64,000 nucleotides of DNA from Schistocerca nitens (Eukaryota; Arthropoda; Insecta; Orthoptera; Acrididae). The notes under the pieces were generated by a model, which was given only the letters and a program-made list of their open reading frames with translations, did not search any database and was not told the origin of the DNA. A program made the position numbers and the translations under genes. The stretch lies in assembly GCF_023898315.1 (NCBI RefSeq), contig NC_064615.1, positions 1,189,374,759 to 1,189,438,758 on the forward strand, in the 5' to 3' direction. Shown here piece by piece: positions 41,129-51,929 of the stretch. The first letter of the stretch is position 1. Each line of letters begins with the position of its first letter.

Positions 41129-44040
41129 GTAATAATCCAAACAACTTCTCCATTTTTCATCAAAACATAAGGGGAATAAGAAGCAAACTAGATCAATTAG
41201 AAGTTAACATAAATAACAAAAACTTTATGAACAATGCTCAGATCTTATGTTTCTCAGAACACCATATTACAGAAGGAATTGAAATGTTACATATAGACAG
41301 TTATAGCCTTGCCACCTACTACTGTAGAGATAGCATGAGAAAAGGTGGAGTAGTAATTTTCATTAAGAATAATTTAACTTTTAGATCTGTAGATGTAAGG
41401 AAATATTGCAGTGACCAACAGTTTGAAGTGTGTGCAATAGAAGTGACATTAAACAGTTCCAAATTAATAGTAGTTACAGTGTACAGGGCACCAGGAACCA
41501 ATTTCACAGTCTTTATGGTTCAGTTAGAATTGTTACTATCAACCTTATTTTCTAAAAATAATGACATTATCTTACTTGGGGACTTTAATGTCAACTTCGC
41601 AATGGAATGCAACAACAAAGTAGAGCTCCAGAATTTGCTGAGTTCCTACAATCTTACATCAGTGGTTGACTTTCCTACTAGGATCACACCTGACTGTCAA
41701 TCTCTGATAGACAATATATTTTTAGATGTAAATTTATACCAGAACTTCACTGTCACTGCAATAGTAAATGGCATATCAGACCATGATGGACAGCTCCTCA
41801 CTCTACATGATTACAGACCTGTCAAGAAAGCAGTCCCATCCTGGAAGGCAATCAGACTTATGAACAAAGAGACCCTGGAATTTTTTAACCATAAGCTGCA
41901 GCATGAAGATTGGAATTCAGTTCGCAGAGTAGATGATGTTGATACAAAGTTCAACATATTCATAAATGAATTCCTATCCCACTTTGAAGAAGCTTTTCCT
42001 AAAAAGTTTGTTAGGAACAATATTTCCTCGTCCTTAAAGAAGCCATGGATCACAAAGGGTATTCGAGTGTCATGTAAATATAAGAGAGAACTTTATGTTG
42101 CAACCAGAGGGTCAAGGGACAGAGAATTAATCAGCCATTATAACATGTATTGTAAAATCCTAAAGAAAGTTATTCAGACATCAAAAGCACTGTATTATGT
42201 AAAAGAAATTGATAACTCCAATAATAAAATGAAGACTGTCTGGCAAATAGTTAACAAGGAGACAGGGAACAATAAAAAAAGAGCTGTAGAAAACTTCATA
42301 ATCAAACATGAAGGGAATCTTGTGCAAAATCCTGAGATCATAGCTGAAATCTTTAATAAACACTTCCTGTCAGTGTCTGAGCAAATAGGCTGCAAGGGTT
42401 CTGTGAATGATGCCCTGACCTTTTTGCGAAATGCTTTCCCTAACAAAATCATCCAAATGCATATTAGACCTGTTACAGTATCAGAAATTGAAAGAACAAT
42501 TGCCTCCATGAAAACCAAGAACTCCTGTGGAGTAGACAATATTTCTAGCAAATTATTAAAGCAGTGTTGTACTTCTGTAAGCAATATACTGTGTCATATT
42601 TTCAATGCCTCTTTGCAGCAGGGAATTGTTCCTGATAGACTGAAGTATGCTATCGTGAAGCCTCTCTTTAAGAAAGGGGAGAAAACTGATGTTAAGAATT
42701 TCAGACCAATATCTCTCCTGACTGTGTTTTCAAAGGTACTAGAAAAGCTCATGTATTCTAGAATTTTAGAACACCTACATAAATTCAATATTCTCAGCAA
42801 ACATCAGTTTGGTTTCCGGAAAGGTCTGTCAACTGAACAAGCAATATATGCTTTTATAGATAAGGTTTTGGAATCTCTAAATGAGAAAATGGTGACAACA
42901 GGGTTATTTTGTGATTTATGTAAAGCCTTTGACACTGTGAACCACCAAATACTGTTACTGAAGGCAGACCATCTAGGAATAAGTGGTGTAGCAAATAACT
43001 GGCTTCAGTCATACCTGACAGAGAGGAAACAGAAAGTAGTCTTAGATAAGTCAGACAATTTGTGTGGTGGAATGATTTCATCGGAATGGAGAGACATAAA
43101 TTGTGGAGTTCCACAGGGCTCTATTCTTGGTCCTTTACTGTTCCTGTTATTTATAAATGATTTACCTTATTCTTCAATGATTCAGTGCAATTTTACCATC
43201 TTTGCAGATGATACTAACATAATGGTTAATGGTCTTAAATGTGAAAATGTTCAAGAGTCTGTTAATACTATTCTTATAGATTTAATGAAATGGTTTACTG
43301 CAAATGGTCTTTCACTTAACCTGAGTAAGACTAATTATATTCAGTTCACCCCAACTGCCAAAACTGAGGAAGAAATGACTGTTAAATATGCCACACAGGT
43401 CATAGAAAGAGTGGAAGTAACAAAGTTTCTAGGCGTGAAGATTGACTGTAGAGTAAACTGGTCCCATCACATTTTAGATCTTTACAAGAGACTCAGCTCT
43501 TCAGTTTTTGCAATGCGAATCATCTCTGTCAGTGCAAACTTAAGCATTAAAAAAGCTGCATACTATGGTTACTTCCATTCTTTGATGGCATATGGAATTA
43601 TTTTCTGGGGAAATCAACCTCTTGCAAAGAAAATATTCATTGCTCAGAAGCGTGTTGTAAGAGTGATGTCTGGTGTAGATCCTAGATGCAGCTGCAGAAG
43701 CCTATTCCGGAATCTGGGAATTCTTACAACTACTTCTCAATATATATACTCACTTATGTGTTTCATAAGTAAAAACACTGATTTATACAAATGTAACAGT
43801 GAATACCATCAGTATAACACAAGGAGGAAACATGATTTCCACACTGAAGGTAAAAATTTGAAGATTGTGCAGAAGGGTGTACAGTCCTCTGGTATAAAGA
43901 TATTTAATGCTCTTCCTCCAGAAATCAAATGTGAAATTGCCAACAAATCTACATTTAAAGAGCTTCTGAGGCAATTTCTTTTAGCCATGTCATTTTACAG
44001 TTTGGAAGAGTTTATGAAACACAGTGAGAAACGGCCTTAA
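41065..44040 (+). CDS. LINE ORF2: endonuclease and reverse transcriptase, open
   Basis: A 991-residue uninterrupted frame. The AP-like endonuclease has FHQNIRGIRSK (N34), SEHH (E65), VVTVYRAPG (Y140), LLGDFNVN (D173, N175), SLIDNIFL (D216, N217) and GISDHDGQ (S238, D239, H240). The RT has VKPLFKKGE, NFRPISLL, HQFGFRKGLSTEQA, FCDLCKAFDTVNH (motif A, D617), GVPQGSILGPLLFLLFIND (motif B), and IFADDTNI (motif C, FADD 713-716), followed by a thumb and a C-terminal IFNALPPEI block. All catalytic residues seen are intact. It belongs to the CR1/Jockey-type LINEs (exact clade uncertain). It starts 64 bp inside ORF1, so it may be read by reinitiation or frameshift. It lies in the ABCA intron on the opposite strand. 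Confidence 0.93.
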   Translation: MSSSSEGFFNHRHEKEETTKIGNNPNNFSIFHQNIRGIRSKLDQLEVNINNKNFMNNAQILCFSEHHITEGIEMLHIDSYSLATYYCRDSMRKGGVVIFIKNNLTFRSVDVRKYCSDQQFEVCAIEVTLNSSKLIVVTVYRAPGTNFTVFMVQLELLLSTLFSKNNDIILLGDFNVNFAMECNNKVELQNLLSSYNLTSVVDFPTRITPDCQSLIDNIFLDVNLYQNFTVTAIVNGISDHDGQLLTLHDYRPVKKAVPSWKAIRLMNKETLEFFNHKLQHEDWNSVRRVDDVDTKFNIFINEFLSHFEEAFPKKFVRNNISSSLKKPWITKGIRVSCKYKRELYVATRGSRDRELISHYNMYCKILKKVIQTSKALYYVKEIDNSNNKMKTVWQIVNKETGNNKKRAVENFIIKHEGNLVQNPEIIAEIFNKHFLSVSEQIGCKGSVNDALTFLRNAFPNKIIQMHIRPVTVSEIERTIASMKTKNSCGVDNISSKLLKQCCTSVSNILCHIFNASLQQGIVPDRLKYAIVKPLFKKGEKTDVKNFRPISLLTVFSKVLEKLMYSRILEHLHKFNILSKHQFGFRKGLSTEQAIYAFIDKVLESLNEKMVTTGLFCDLCKAFDTVNHQILLLKADHLGISGVANNWLQSYLTERKQKVVLDKSDNLCGGMISSEWRDINCGVPQGSILGPLLFLLFINDLPYSSMIQCNFTIFADDTNIMVNGLKCENVQESVNTILIDLMKWFTANGLSLNLSKTNYIQFTPTAKTEEEMTVKYATQVIERVEVTKFLGVKIDCRVNWSHHILDLYKRLSSSVFAMRIISVSANLSIKKAAYYGYFHSLMAYGIIFWGNQPLAKKIFIAQKRVVRVMSGVDPRCSCRSLFRNLGILTTTSQYIYSLMCFISKNTDLYKCNSEYHQYNTRRKHDFHTEGKNLKIVQKGVQSSGIKIFNALPPEIKCEIANKSTFKELLRQFLLAMSFYSLEEFMKHSEKRP

Positions 44041-44390
44041 AATATGATGTATTATCATATAAATTGAACATTAAGCTGAACATTCTTGTCACATATGTAA
44101 CTCTTTTAGTGTTAACTGTTTATATTTAACAGTCTGGGTTATATGACCTTTTCAGGTTTAATTTACTTTGTTTTATACCTGTAATCTGTAGGTCTAAGGA
44201 TTCTCATTCCATTATATTGTGTTATGGATCATTGTAGTGGTTAAGTAACTTTATATTCTTTACCTGTAAACATAGTGTACAAGTACTTGTCATTGACAAT
44301 GTAAAAATTGACACACACTACATCCATGTGAAATTGTCACAGTTGGATCCATGGTGTAAGAAATAAATAAATAAAATAAATAAATAAATC
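44041..44390 (+). mobile_element. LINE 3' UTR and AAATA-type tail
   Basis: About 320 bp without coding sequence, followed by repeated AAATA/AAAT units from about 44359 to 44389, the 3' tail where target-primed reverse transcription starts. I could not identify a matching TSD. Confidence 0.75.
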
Positions 44391-44559
44391 TCAATTAATT
44401 TACTGAAGTAGGCAAGATCAAATTATTTACAGCTATTGCAGGTTACTCTCAATTCTTGTGTTATGGCAATGAACTGACTGAGAAAGACACAGCTAGGTAC
44501 TGCCATTACATGGAGTCATTTGGAATGACACCTACATGATTCATGTAATTTAAATCCTG

Positions 44560-44840
44560 CTGTGAAGCTGATAGTCTTTTTTGTTGTTTAAACACTAATT
44601 TAGAGCCATAACAATATTCCATAACTCAGATGGGATGTGAAGAATGTGAAACAAACATAGGTGTTCTTTGCTAACACAGCTCTTTAGTTCATGCAGTAAA
44701 TAGCTCATGCATTCTAATCTGCTACATAAGTTTCCTACGTGGGTATCCCACCTGACTTTCACTCTATGTGAAGTTCTGACTGTTTTTTGGTTATGAATGG
44801 GAGCATTAAGTCTGAACATAATGCTTTAATTTTTGCTGTC
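44560..44840 (-). pseudogene. LINE RT thumb fragment
   Basis: The minus strand reads HNQKTVRTSHRVKVRWDTHV, LCSRLECMSYLLHELKSCVS and KEHLCLFHIL, resembling the region after RT motif C in CR1-like LINEs (compare ILDLYKRLSSSVFAMRIIS in the ORF2 at 41065). It is flanked by unassigned sequence. Confidence 0.65.
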
Positions 44841-44954
44841 ATTTTCCTGTAGTGCATTTTCTTGAAGCACGTACTACATCTTCTGGTAATCCCACCAGAT
44901 GGGCAAACGAATGATCAATGCCTGTAATGTTGCACACGTTCAGTGGTGACACCT

Positions 44955-45840
44955 GCATCTACATCTACATACATGCTCTGCAAGCCATTATACGGTGCAT
45001 GGTGGAGGGTACCCTGCATCACTATTAGTCATTTCCTCTCCTGTTTCAATCACAAACAGAGCAAGGGAAAAACGACTGTCTATATGCCTCCATATGAGCC
45101 CTAATTTCTTGTACTTATCTTTGTGGTCCTTACGCTGTGTGCTGGTGGTAGCAAAATCATACTGCAGTCGGCTTCAAATGCAGGTTCTCTAAATTTTCTC
45201 GACAGTGTTCCTCAACAGGAACTCTGCCTTCCCTCCACTGACCAAGCATGGGGGCACAGTGGTTAGCACACTGGATTCGCAATTGGAAGGATGACTATAA
45301 AACCCCCGTCCAGCCAATCTGATTTAAGTTTTCTGTGATTTCCCTAAATCACTGCAGGCAAATTCCAGGATGGTTCCTTTGAAAGGGCATGGCCAATTTC
45401 CTTCCCTAATCCGATGGGACCAATGACCTCACTGTTTCATTCCCTCCCCCAAATCAATCAACCAGCGATTCCCGTTTGAGTTCCCAAAGCATCTCCGTAA
45501 CACTTGTGTGTTGTTAGAAAGTACTGGTAACAAATCTAGCAGCCCGTCTCTGAATTGCTTCAATGTCTTCCTTTAATCTGACCTGCACGGATCCCAAACA
45601 CTTGAACTGTACTCGAGAACACGTTGTAACTGAAGCTGACCTTTCATCTTCCCTACCATAATCCTTAAATGCTCATTCCAGTTCACATCGCTTTGCAACA
45701 TTATGCCAGGACACTATTAATGTTACATCTGAATAATAAGGGTTTGTTTCTCTTACTCATCTACATTAACTTACAGTTTTCTACAGGTAGAGCTAACTGC
45801 CATTCATCGTGCCAACAAGAAATTTTGTCTAACAAGGAAC
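44955..45840 (-). pseudogene. LINE 3'-end fragment interrupted by a SINE
   Basis: The 3' tail reads ATCTACATCTACATAC on the plus strand at 44958. Minus-strand coding remnants include MLQSDVNWNEHLRIMVGKM and RVLEYSSSVWDPCRSD (about 45560-45720), typical of the RT C-terminal region. A tRNA-derived SINE at 45249-45462 splits it. Stops throughout. Confidence 0.7.
45249..45462 (+). mobile_element. tRNA-derived SINE
   Basis: The head GGGGCACAGTGGTTAGCACACTGG carries a box-A-like motif. The box-B region is decayed. The body has GTGATTTCCCTAAATCACT, a small hairpin, and GGTTCCTTTGAAAGGGCA. The 3' end is C/A-rich (CCCCCAAATCAATCAACC). It inserted into the LINE fragment 44955-45840. The TSD is not clear. 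Confidence 0.75.
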
Positions 45841-46539
45841 CCCTTTAGAGCGAGGTCGCAAGTTCAGTATTTACTAAGTCTTGTTTGAAAGTGTTTTATT
45901 AACAATCATGACAGGAAAAATATTAGGTGCTAATGACTCCCCATGAGCATCAGGAGGGCAATAGAAAATGAGTGTCCAAGAGGTGCAGAGATCAACCTCC
46001 AATGAGATGTATGTATTAAACTTCACGAAACAGACATCATCGACATTCAAGCAATATTCAAAACAAACCATTAACTTGTACAATGAACACCATTAAGATT
46101 GCAGGCAAACTCATTGGGAGTTACAAACCATGCATAACATTCAACTAGGTATCCAGTCTTAAAGAATGCACTAGAATCATATTGGTGTAACAGGGTGACG
46201 ACAACTGATGGAATGTGATGGCATGCAACCAAATGCAAAACAATCTGTCATGTAGCTTATCGTGAAACTGGCTACCTTTAAGGCATAGCTGCAGACAGTG
46301 TGATAATATCTTTTATAGTCATGAAAAAACAAACATCCAGAGGCTAAATTTGTTCAGTGGTTCAAGGTGATATGAACTACAATTTCACTTCTCAGGAGGG
46401 ACGGCTTGCTTGAAAGGAATATGATTTTTATGCGGAGACAGGGAATCAAGCAAAAGAAAGTTATTTTGATCAGCTACTGGCTAAAAGCAGTGCTCAAACC
46501 ACAGCTGTTGCATTTATGTCCATTTTCCCACTCTTGTTT
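45841..46539. other. No clear feature
   Basis: Possible decayed retroelement reading on the plus strand just upstream of the Gypsy RNase H fragment, but no motif can be named. Confidence 0.35.
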
Positions 46540-46900
46540 GCTGTGACACAAATATTGCCGACTGTCCTTATTTATATGGTGCTCAAACTGTAGTCTACTG
46601 TGATCACCAAGCACTTTGCACCTTGTAAATGTGCAAATTGCTTACACCAAGATTGTCATGATGGGCATCACCATTGCAGGAATATAAATTTCGTATAGAA
46701 TATATCAAAGGAAACAAAAATCTAATTGCACATGCCCTAACAAGACTGCCGAAATGATTGGGATGGGTCAGATGAGCAACTGGGAGAATTTCTTATATTA
46801 GGCCTACTGATGAAAGAGGTAACAGCAAGAAGATATTACTTAGGGGAATGTGGTAGAGCTACATAGAAGAAATCTGAGATGGTACAACATGCAACAGAAA
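46540..46900 (+). pseudogene. Gypsy-type RNase H fragment
   Basis: The plus strand reads VYCDHQALCTL (RNase H DHQAL block), then a stop, then LLTPRLS, LQEYKFRIEYIKGNKNLIA and HALTRLP (family pattern EYIKG..N..AD.LSR), with the usual Asp as His. VTARRYYLGECGRAT follows in another frame. Fragment only; nothing recognisable continues beyond about 46900. Confidence 0.65.
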
Positions 46901-47929
46901 TTAGAATAACTAGGATACAAGAGATTAAACCAGTGCTTTAAGATTGTCAGTGGAGTGCTCTCCATTGACATGGTAATAGGAATAAGAATTGGTGTGTGTG
47001 CATTCTCAAGGGACATGAAACCAGGTTAATCCAATACATGCGTAAGGCTTAGGGATATTCTGCAGTTATTTACGGTAAATGTGTGAACAAACTCAGGTTA
47101 TTTTGTTATTTCCCCATCCTGCCTAGAAAGGTCCAGGAAAGCAGTAACTTACAAAGAGTAATGTACATTGATATGAACAGTTAGTAATTATAAATAAGAA
47201 CACATATTCAGAGGAAGTTCTACACGTCCAAATTCGGTCACTTGTTCATTGCATAACAACCAAAAAATATAAACGTATCTTTTGTAATTGGAAACATTTA
47301 AATCTGGAGAACCAATATTTCCTGAATGTAAAATGAGGTTGGGTGGCCTTACTCCAGACTTTCATGATTTTCTTTGGAGTATTTGCCCAAATGAGAAGGC
47401 CAGTCACCATATTAGGCCATGGACATACCAATCATTGATTGTTAAAGGGCATTTGGTAAAGGTAATCATATTCCAACTTTGTTTCATAAGTAGCACCAAA
47501 ATTGCTACTAATCAGGTAAGCTGCCACTGTTACCTTAAGCAGTATAATCAAAATCCATTCAGTAATCATATGAAAAGAAAAAGTAAAATGACTAGTACAG
47601 TATGGATCATGGAAAGTAGTTATACAATATTTTCACTCCCACAAGGGACCATGTAACATCCCAGCTCCCGAAGCTGTGCTAACATATGATGTTTTATTGA
47701 ATACCTGTTTAGGAACCTGATCAGCTGATGGCTTCAACAAATGCTCTATTATTTTAACAATAAATTCTGAGAGAGATACATTTACTCTTTGAAATGTAGT
47801 TGGTCTTTGGAGAGCTTCTGTAGGACATTTGGACATTTGGTTTGTGATTGTTTGCTGACAAATCTGCATCACGGTCTTAGCATACATTGGGTGATGTTTT
47901 TACAGACAATTGAAGTAGAGTTATCGGTG
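46901..47929. other. No recognised feature
   Basis: AT-rich intronic sequence. Frames at 47288-47656 and 47633-47887 have no identifiable domain. Confidence 0.4.
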
Positions 47930-48095
47930 GTAGTGACTGTGTATGTATGAGGTTTGCTTGCTTGTGTGAATGTGTGTGTGTTTTCTTTACTTAACAAGGC
48001 TTTGGCTGAAAGTTATAACATGTAACTGTCTTTTTGTTGCACCTGTCTGCAATTCAATGGGACATTTTATGACTTTACAGTGAGTAGCAATCTAC
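47930..48095 (+). mobile_element. Degenerate PLE 3'-terminal fragment
   Basis: A short TG-rich tract followed by AAGGCTTTGGCTGAAAGTTAT, CTGTCTTTTTGTTGCACCTGTCTGCAATTCA and GTGAGTAGCAA, matching the arm sequence at 22725-22810 and 35815-35910 in the same order. Confidence 0.6.
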
Positions 48096-48374
48096 TGGTT
48101 TCCTAATATTTCTGAACTAATAGTTTTGAAATTTAGGATAGTTTCTTGTAGTTTTATATGTTTTTAGTGATAGGACTAACAATTTTGTGTTCTTAAGATA
48201 AGTAGTGGTCAGCCATTGTGTCTCATAATTTGATATACCGGGCATATCAGATCATTTTCTTAAAAATTGGTGATGACAGTCTTCATGAGAATTTATTTCT
48301 CTATTATTTTCAATACAATAAGCACAGTTTTATATATGCTTTACCAGATTTTTTACTTGTATGTAAAAATAGGC

Positions 48375-49200
48375 TTAACTTGGTTGAAGAGCTGCAGTAC
48401 ATTTCGGAAGAATCACTTTAATTGTACATGTTGGTGATTTCTCATCACCTTGAAAGATTTTGTCATTTAATTCAGGCTTTGCTTGTCTGTCCCAAGAGTC
48501 AATAATTAACAGAAACCATTCTTCACCCACATAAGACATCAAACACTGGCTGAGAAAGTCAGTATCCAGTTCTGTCATTAGCTTCCCAGATTTGGAAGAT
48601 GTTACTACAATGATTTTAAAATTTTGCTCATATTCTTTTACTGTTTCTTGAACTCGGTGACCAAAGTTACCAATTGGCTCTTGTAAACAAACAAACACTT
48701 GAAACAGATTGTTTCCAGACAGAGTGAGAACATAATGAGCGGTATATGTATAAGTGTCACTTTATTCATGTCATGTCTTTTGATAAAAATAGTTTTTCTT
48801 CCTTTGACAGCAAGATCCTGTTGTACACTGGCTGATACTGACAATCTGATAGAAAAAACAACTGCACTTGAAGTATTTTGTCAGAGAATTGTAAAAAATA
48901 GAGAGCAAAATGAATTTTTAAATAACCTGCAATAAATACCTGGCTAATGAGTGTTGATAACAAAATCTTTGTTGAAATCCAGTATCAATTTTAATGTCTG
49001 GGTTCAAAAAGTGTCAGCAGCTGCAAGGGTTTCTTCGATCATCGCTGTCTCTTTTCTTGAAACAAATCTTTTCACTCTTTGCTGACGAATTCTGTGCTTA
49101 TTTTTGAATTTATGAACCCACCTGTCCAAAGCTTAAAATTCAAAATCTGTAAACTGTTGTGCTGCTGCTGAAGCCCACTGTTGTGAATTCTGTGTAGTCA
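48375..49200 (-). pseudogene. pogo/Tigger-type (DDE_1) transposase remnant
   Basis: The minus strand reads WVHKFKNKHRIRQQRVKRFV (about 49095-49150, helix-turn-helix end), LILDFNKDFVINT (first Asp region, decayed), VTSSKSGKL, FLLIIDSWDRQAKPEL (second Asp block, LLIDSW) and CTIKVILPKCTAALQP (family: P..CT...QP before the third Asp). Frames shift and stops intervene. The C-terminal part after 48375 is lost. 49201-49560 (a minus-strand frame with no named motif) may be its neighbour. Confidence 0.6.
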
Positions 49201-49654
49201 CTTGTTGATAATTCTGTCAGGCTTCAACAAAACAACCGTATGTTCAGGAACTGATTCCCTCCTTTTTTATTTTTTATTCCCATTAGGATAAATATTCCTT
49301 CTTCCTTAACCAGCACAAATATTGTCATTGAAGATTACATTGGAATCAAATTATTTGCAGCAAGCAAGCTTTCGTAATAAACAACAGCATCTTTCAACAT
49401 CACCTTTGACACTTCGCTGTATAATGAAAGTGCGGCTTCTGGTATTTTTGTGATGTCTTCATTGACAGACATTTGTAATTCACTATATTGTAAAAATTTC
49501 AATAATATTTCACAGTACAGAACACCCCAGTCTCTGCGAAAATCAGGAATTAATGGCACTTTAGCAGGTAAGGCTCACTGTTCGATTAGTTCCGTGCGGG
49601 TGTTGACACTTCCTGACCGTTCACTGTTTGTATAAACAATGAGCCAACATCTAT

Positions 49655-49715
49655 ACTCTTCTGCCCCCCTCTGCCCCATGCGACCAAACTGCTGAGGTCA
49701 TTAGTCCCAGTTATA
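49655..49715 (+). repeat. Dispersed SINE-like fragment
   Basis: CAAACTGCTGAGGTCATTAGTC matches CAACTGCTGAGGTCATTAGTC at about 4200. Only this core is present. Confidence 0.55.
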
Positions 49716-50999
49716 CTCTGCTTTTCCACAAAGACACCGGTTCCTCAAATTTAATGAATATTTATAACCTTTCCGCAGCTTATAGCATCGTTCAATTTTG
49801 TAATAACATTGCAATGACAGTAATTAACACTTTAATTTATCTCCATTAAAATGCATTTGAAACTACTCAGCTTTTTAAAAAGAAACTATTGATAAGTGTA
49901 ATTCACATTTTAAGTAGCCTGTGAGAGCCATTTCATACACGAAACAAAATTATTTATGATTTAACTGATAATACATTAGGTCATTAACTTTAGTTAAAAG
50001 TTGTTATAATTCTCAAAACAATTAAAAAAACAAAATAAAATCGGCTGTATGACATTCCAGCATACTACTGACTGAGTTATTTCACCTGTATGCTGAAATG
50101 CTATTTATGACAGTATATGAGGTTTTTTGTCGGAATATTCTGGATAGTGCACATTATGACATCTATGTGTGGACACTCTTGAGGTATACTACCAACCTGT
50201 GAAGTCTCATCCTGAACTGAATTTCCAAGAGTGGAGGATTCCCTTGTTAGTACTGACTACAGAAATGTGTGGCTCGAGAGGGAATGCTCGACCACTGTAC
50301 TACATTCTCTTTAACGCCTTATGCACAGTCAGTCTGCTAGCTGGACTGCCAGTGGCACTTTGGAACTCACAAATGATTCCTTCCATAGATTTCAGGCGCA
50401 TTTCTAAATACTCGACAGCCCCTGTCCATCAATACATGAGGTCTGACTGGTCTCGGTTTAGCTGTTGTCATTTCTTTGCATTTCCCCCCTCTTGCTCACA
50501 TCTGTGACAGTGGACTACGGCAGCTTTAAAGTAGTTAAAATGTCTCTGATGGTTTTGTCGGTCATGTGATATCCCACAACTAGTTAATGTGTGAAGTGAC
50601 GAATATCTCCTGACTGACACATTCTATCGTTACTGTTTCTCTACTGACAACACAACTCCTTTTATACCGGCAGGTCTGCCTCTCTTGACATTTAGTGGTC
50701 AGTACATAATGGTGTCTGGATAGTGTACTTTCTTTGAAAATATAACTGAGAATGAAGCAGATGGTTCTGTTTTCTCCATTAAAAGTAGCAGCTTCCTTTT
50801 TAATTTGCTTAGATAATTTAGTTGGCATAAGCATGAGTAGCATTAAGTTATTATGTTTCTATGATATGTTTGTCTTTTGTTATTGTGTACCATGGTTCCT
50901 TCCACTTCCCTGGTTCTCATTATTTGTAGGGTCTATGGATGAGTGAGGCAAGATTAGCAACACATATGAAAATCGTCAGCAACATCCTGTAATTTGGTC
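49716..50999. other. Intronic sequence, no recognised gene
   Basis: No supported coding region. About 50160-50720 has a more even base composition and resembles transposon-derived sequence, but no terminal repeats or protein motif can be shown. Confidence 0.4.
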
Positions 51000-51500
51000 A
51001 AAATTTGAAAGGGAACTAAAGAACATGAAAAACAATGTGTTTTGATGAATTCAGATTAAACTAGATAAAAGCAGCTGGGATATCAGGTTTCCATTGGCTG
51101 TACAGAGTACGTCTGGTCATCTAGAATGACAAAAGGAACTGTGAAATCTGGACAAAAGCAACTATCCCATGGCCTAAGAAAGGAATTAGGAAGAACTGTG
51201 GAAATTACATTTGCCTCTCAGTGTTGTCCCATACATTGAAGATGTTAGAAAAAATACGACAGACATTAAGAAACTTCTCTTACAATGAGAACATCACGGA
51301 TTCAGAGAGGTCAGAAATATTGTGTACAACATTTATGCTGCGAGAATGGAAACAGTGGCGCACTACAAGTTGGGGAAGAATCTTATCGTGGTATATCGAG
51401 ACAGCGTAGACATATGGCACTGTCCCAAGACATACGATTTGGAAATACCTGGAAGGTGCCAAATTCCCTCCTTAACAAGGTGAAGACATTATACTAGCAA
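51000..51500 (+). pseudogene. LINE reverse transcriptase remnant
   Basis: Plus-strand reading around 51170-51260 gives KKGIRKNCGNYICLSVLSHT and LKMLEKI, a decayed form of RT motif 1-2 (KKG...NYR.ISLLS...K..E). Further readings are broken. It lies just 3' of the ABCA exon's donor side, on the opposite strand. Confidence 0.5.
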
Positions 51501-51616
51501 TGTAACAACTGTGTTCATGTGACAGATGGAAGTTTTAAATTGTCTGAAACACAAAAAACAGTTCAACAAAGAAGAACTTTATTACCAGTATACTCATGGA
51601 CGAAATCATTCCATAC

Positions 51617-51787
51617 CTGTGGGATGTAAGAACTATGCACTTTCCTTTTTCTCTTGCATCACAGATAACATTCCACAAGTGTCTTCTAGCAACTGGATCC
51701 ATTCCAGCAGTTGGTTCATCTAAATAAACAACAGATGGATTTCCAACCATTGCAAGAGCAGTGCTGAGTTTCCGTTTGTTTCCACCA
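51617..51787 (-). CDS. ABCA-type transporter exon (NBD2 signature, Walker B, H-loop)
   Basis: A 171-bp minus-strand exon with acceptor TTTTTCAG and donor GTATGG. The first base completes a Ser codon. Then come [17 protein letters not shown] (ABC signature with the preceding Ser), [13 protein letters not shown] (Walker B, catalytic Glu, D-loop) and CIVLTSH (H-loop His). The last two bases (AG) join the C at 38982 to make Ser. All ATP-hydrolysis residues expected in this stretch are present. The preceding exon, which should carry the helical domain and Walker A, is not visible to the right, so that intron exceeds 12 kb or its exon was missed. Confidence 0.97.
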
Positions 51788-51861
51788 CTGAAAAATAATA
51801 AATTAATAAAATATCTCACAAATGTAGACAACCTCTTAATTAAAATAATACAAAAAATAGA

Positions 51862-51912
51862 CTGATGACCATAGATGTTAAGTCCCATAGTGCTCAGAGC
51901 CAATACAAAAAA
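51862..51912 (-). repeat. Dispersed SINE-like fragment
   Basis: GTTAAGTCCCATAGTGCTCAGAGCCA is the complement of the core also found at about 4170-4195 (GGCTCTGAGCACTATGGGACT). Confidence 0.6.
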
Positions 51913-51929
51913 TATGTAATGACAAAACA

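Noticed and set aside
47288-47656. 122-residue plus-strand frame as an additional exon or gene
   Set aside because: No homology that I can name. The ABCA phases already join without it, and it is on the other strand.
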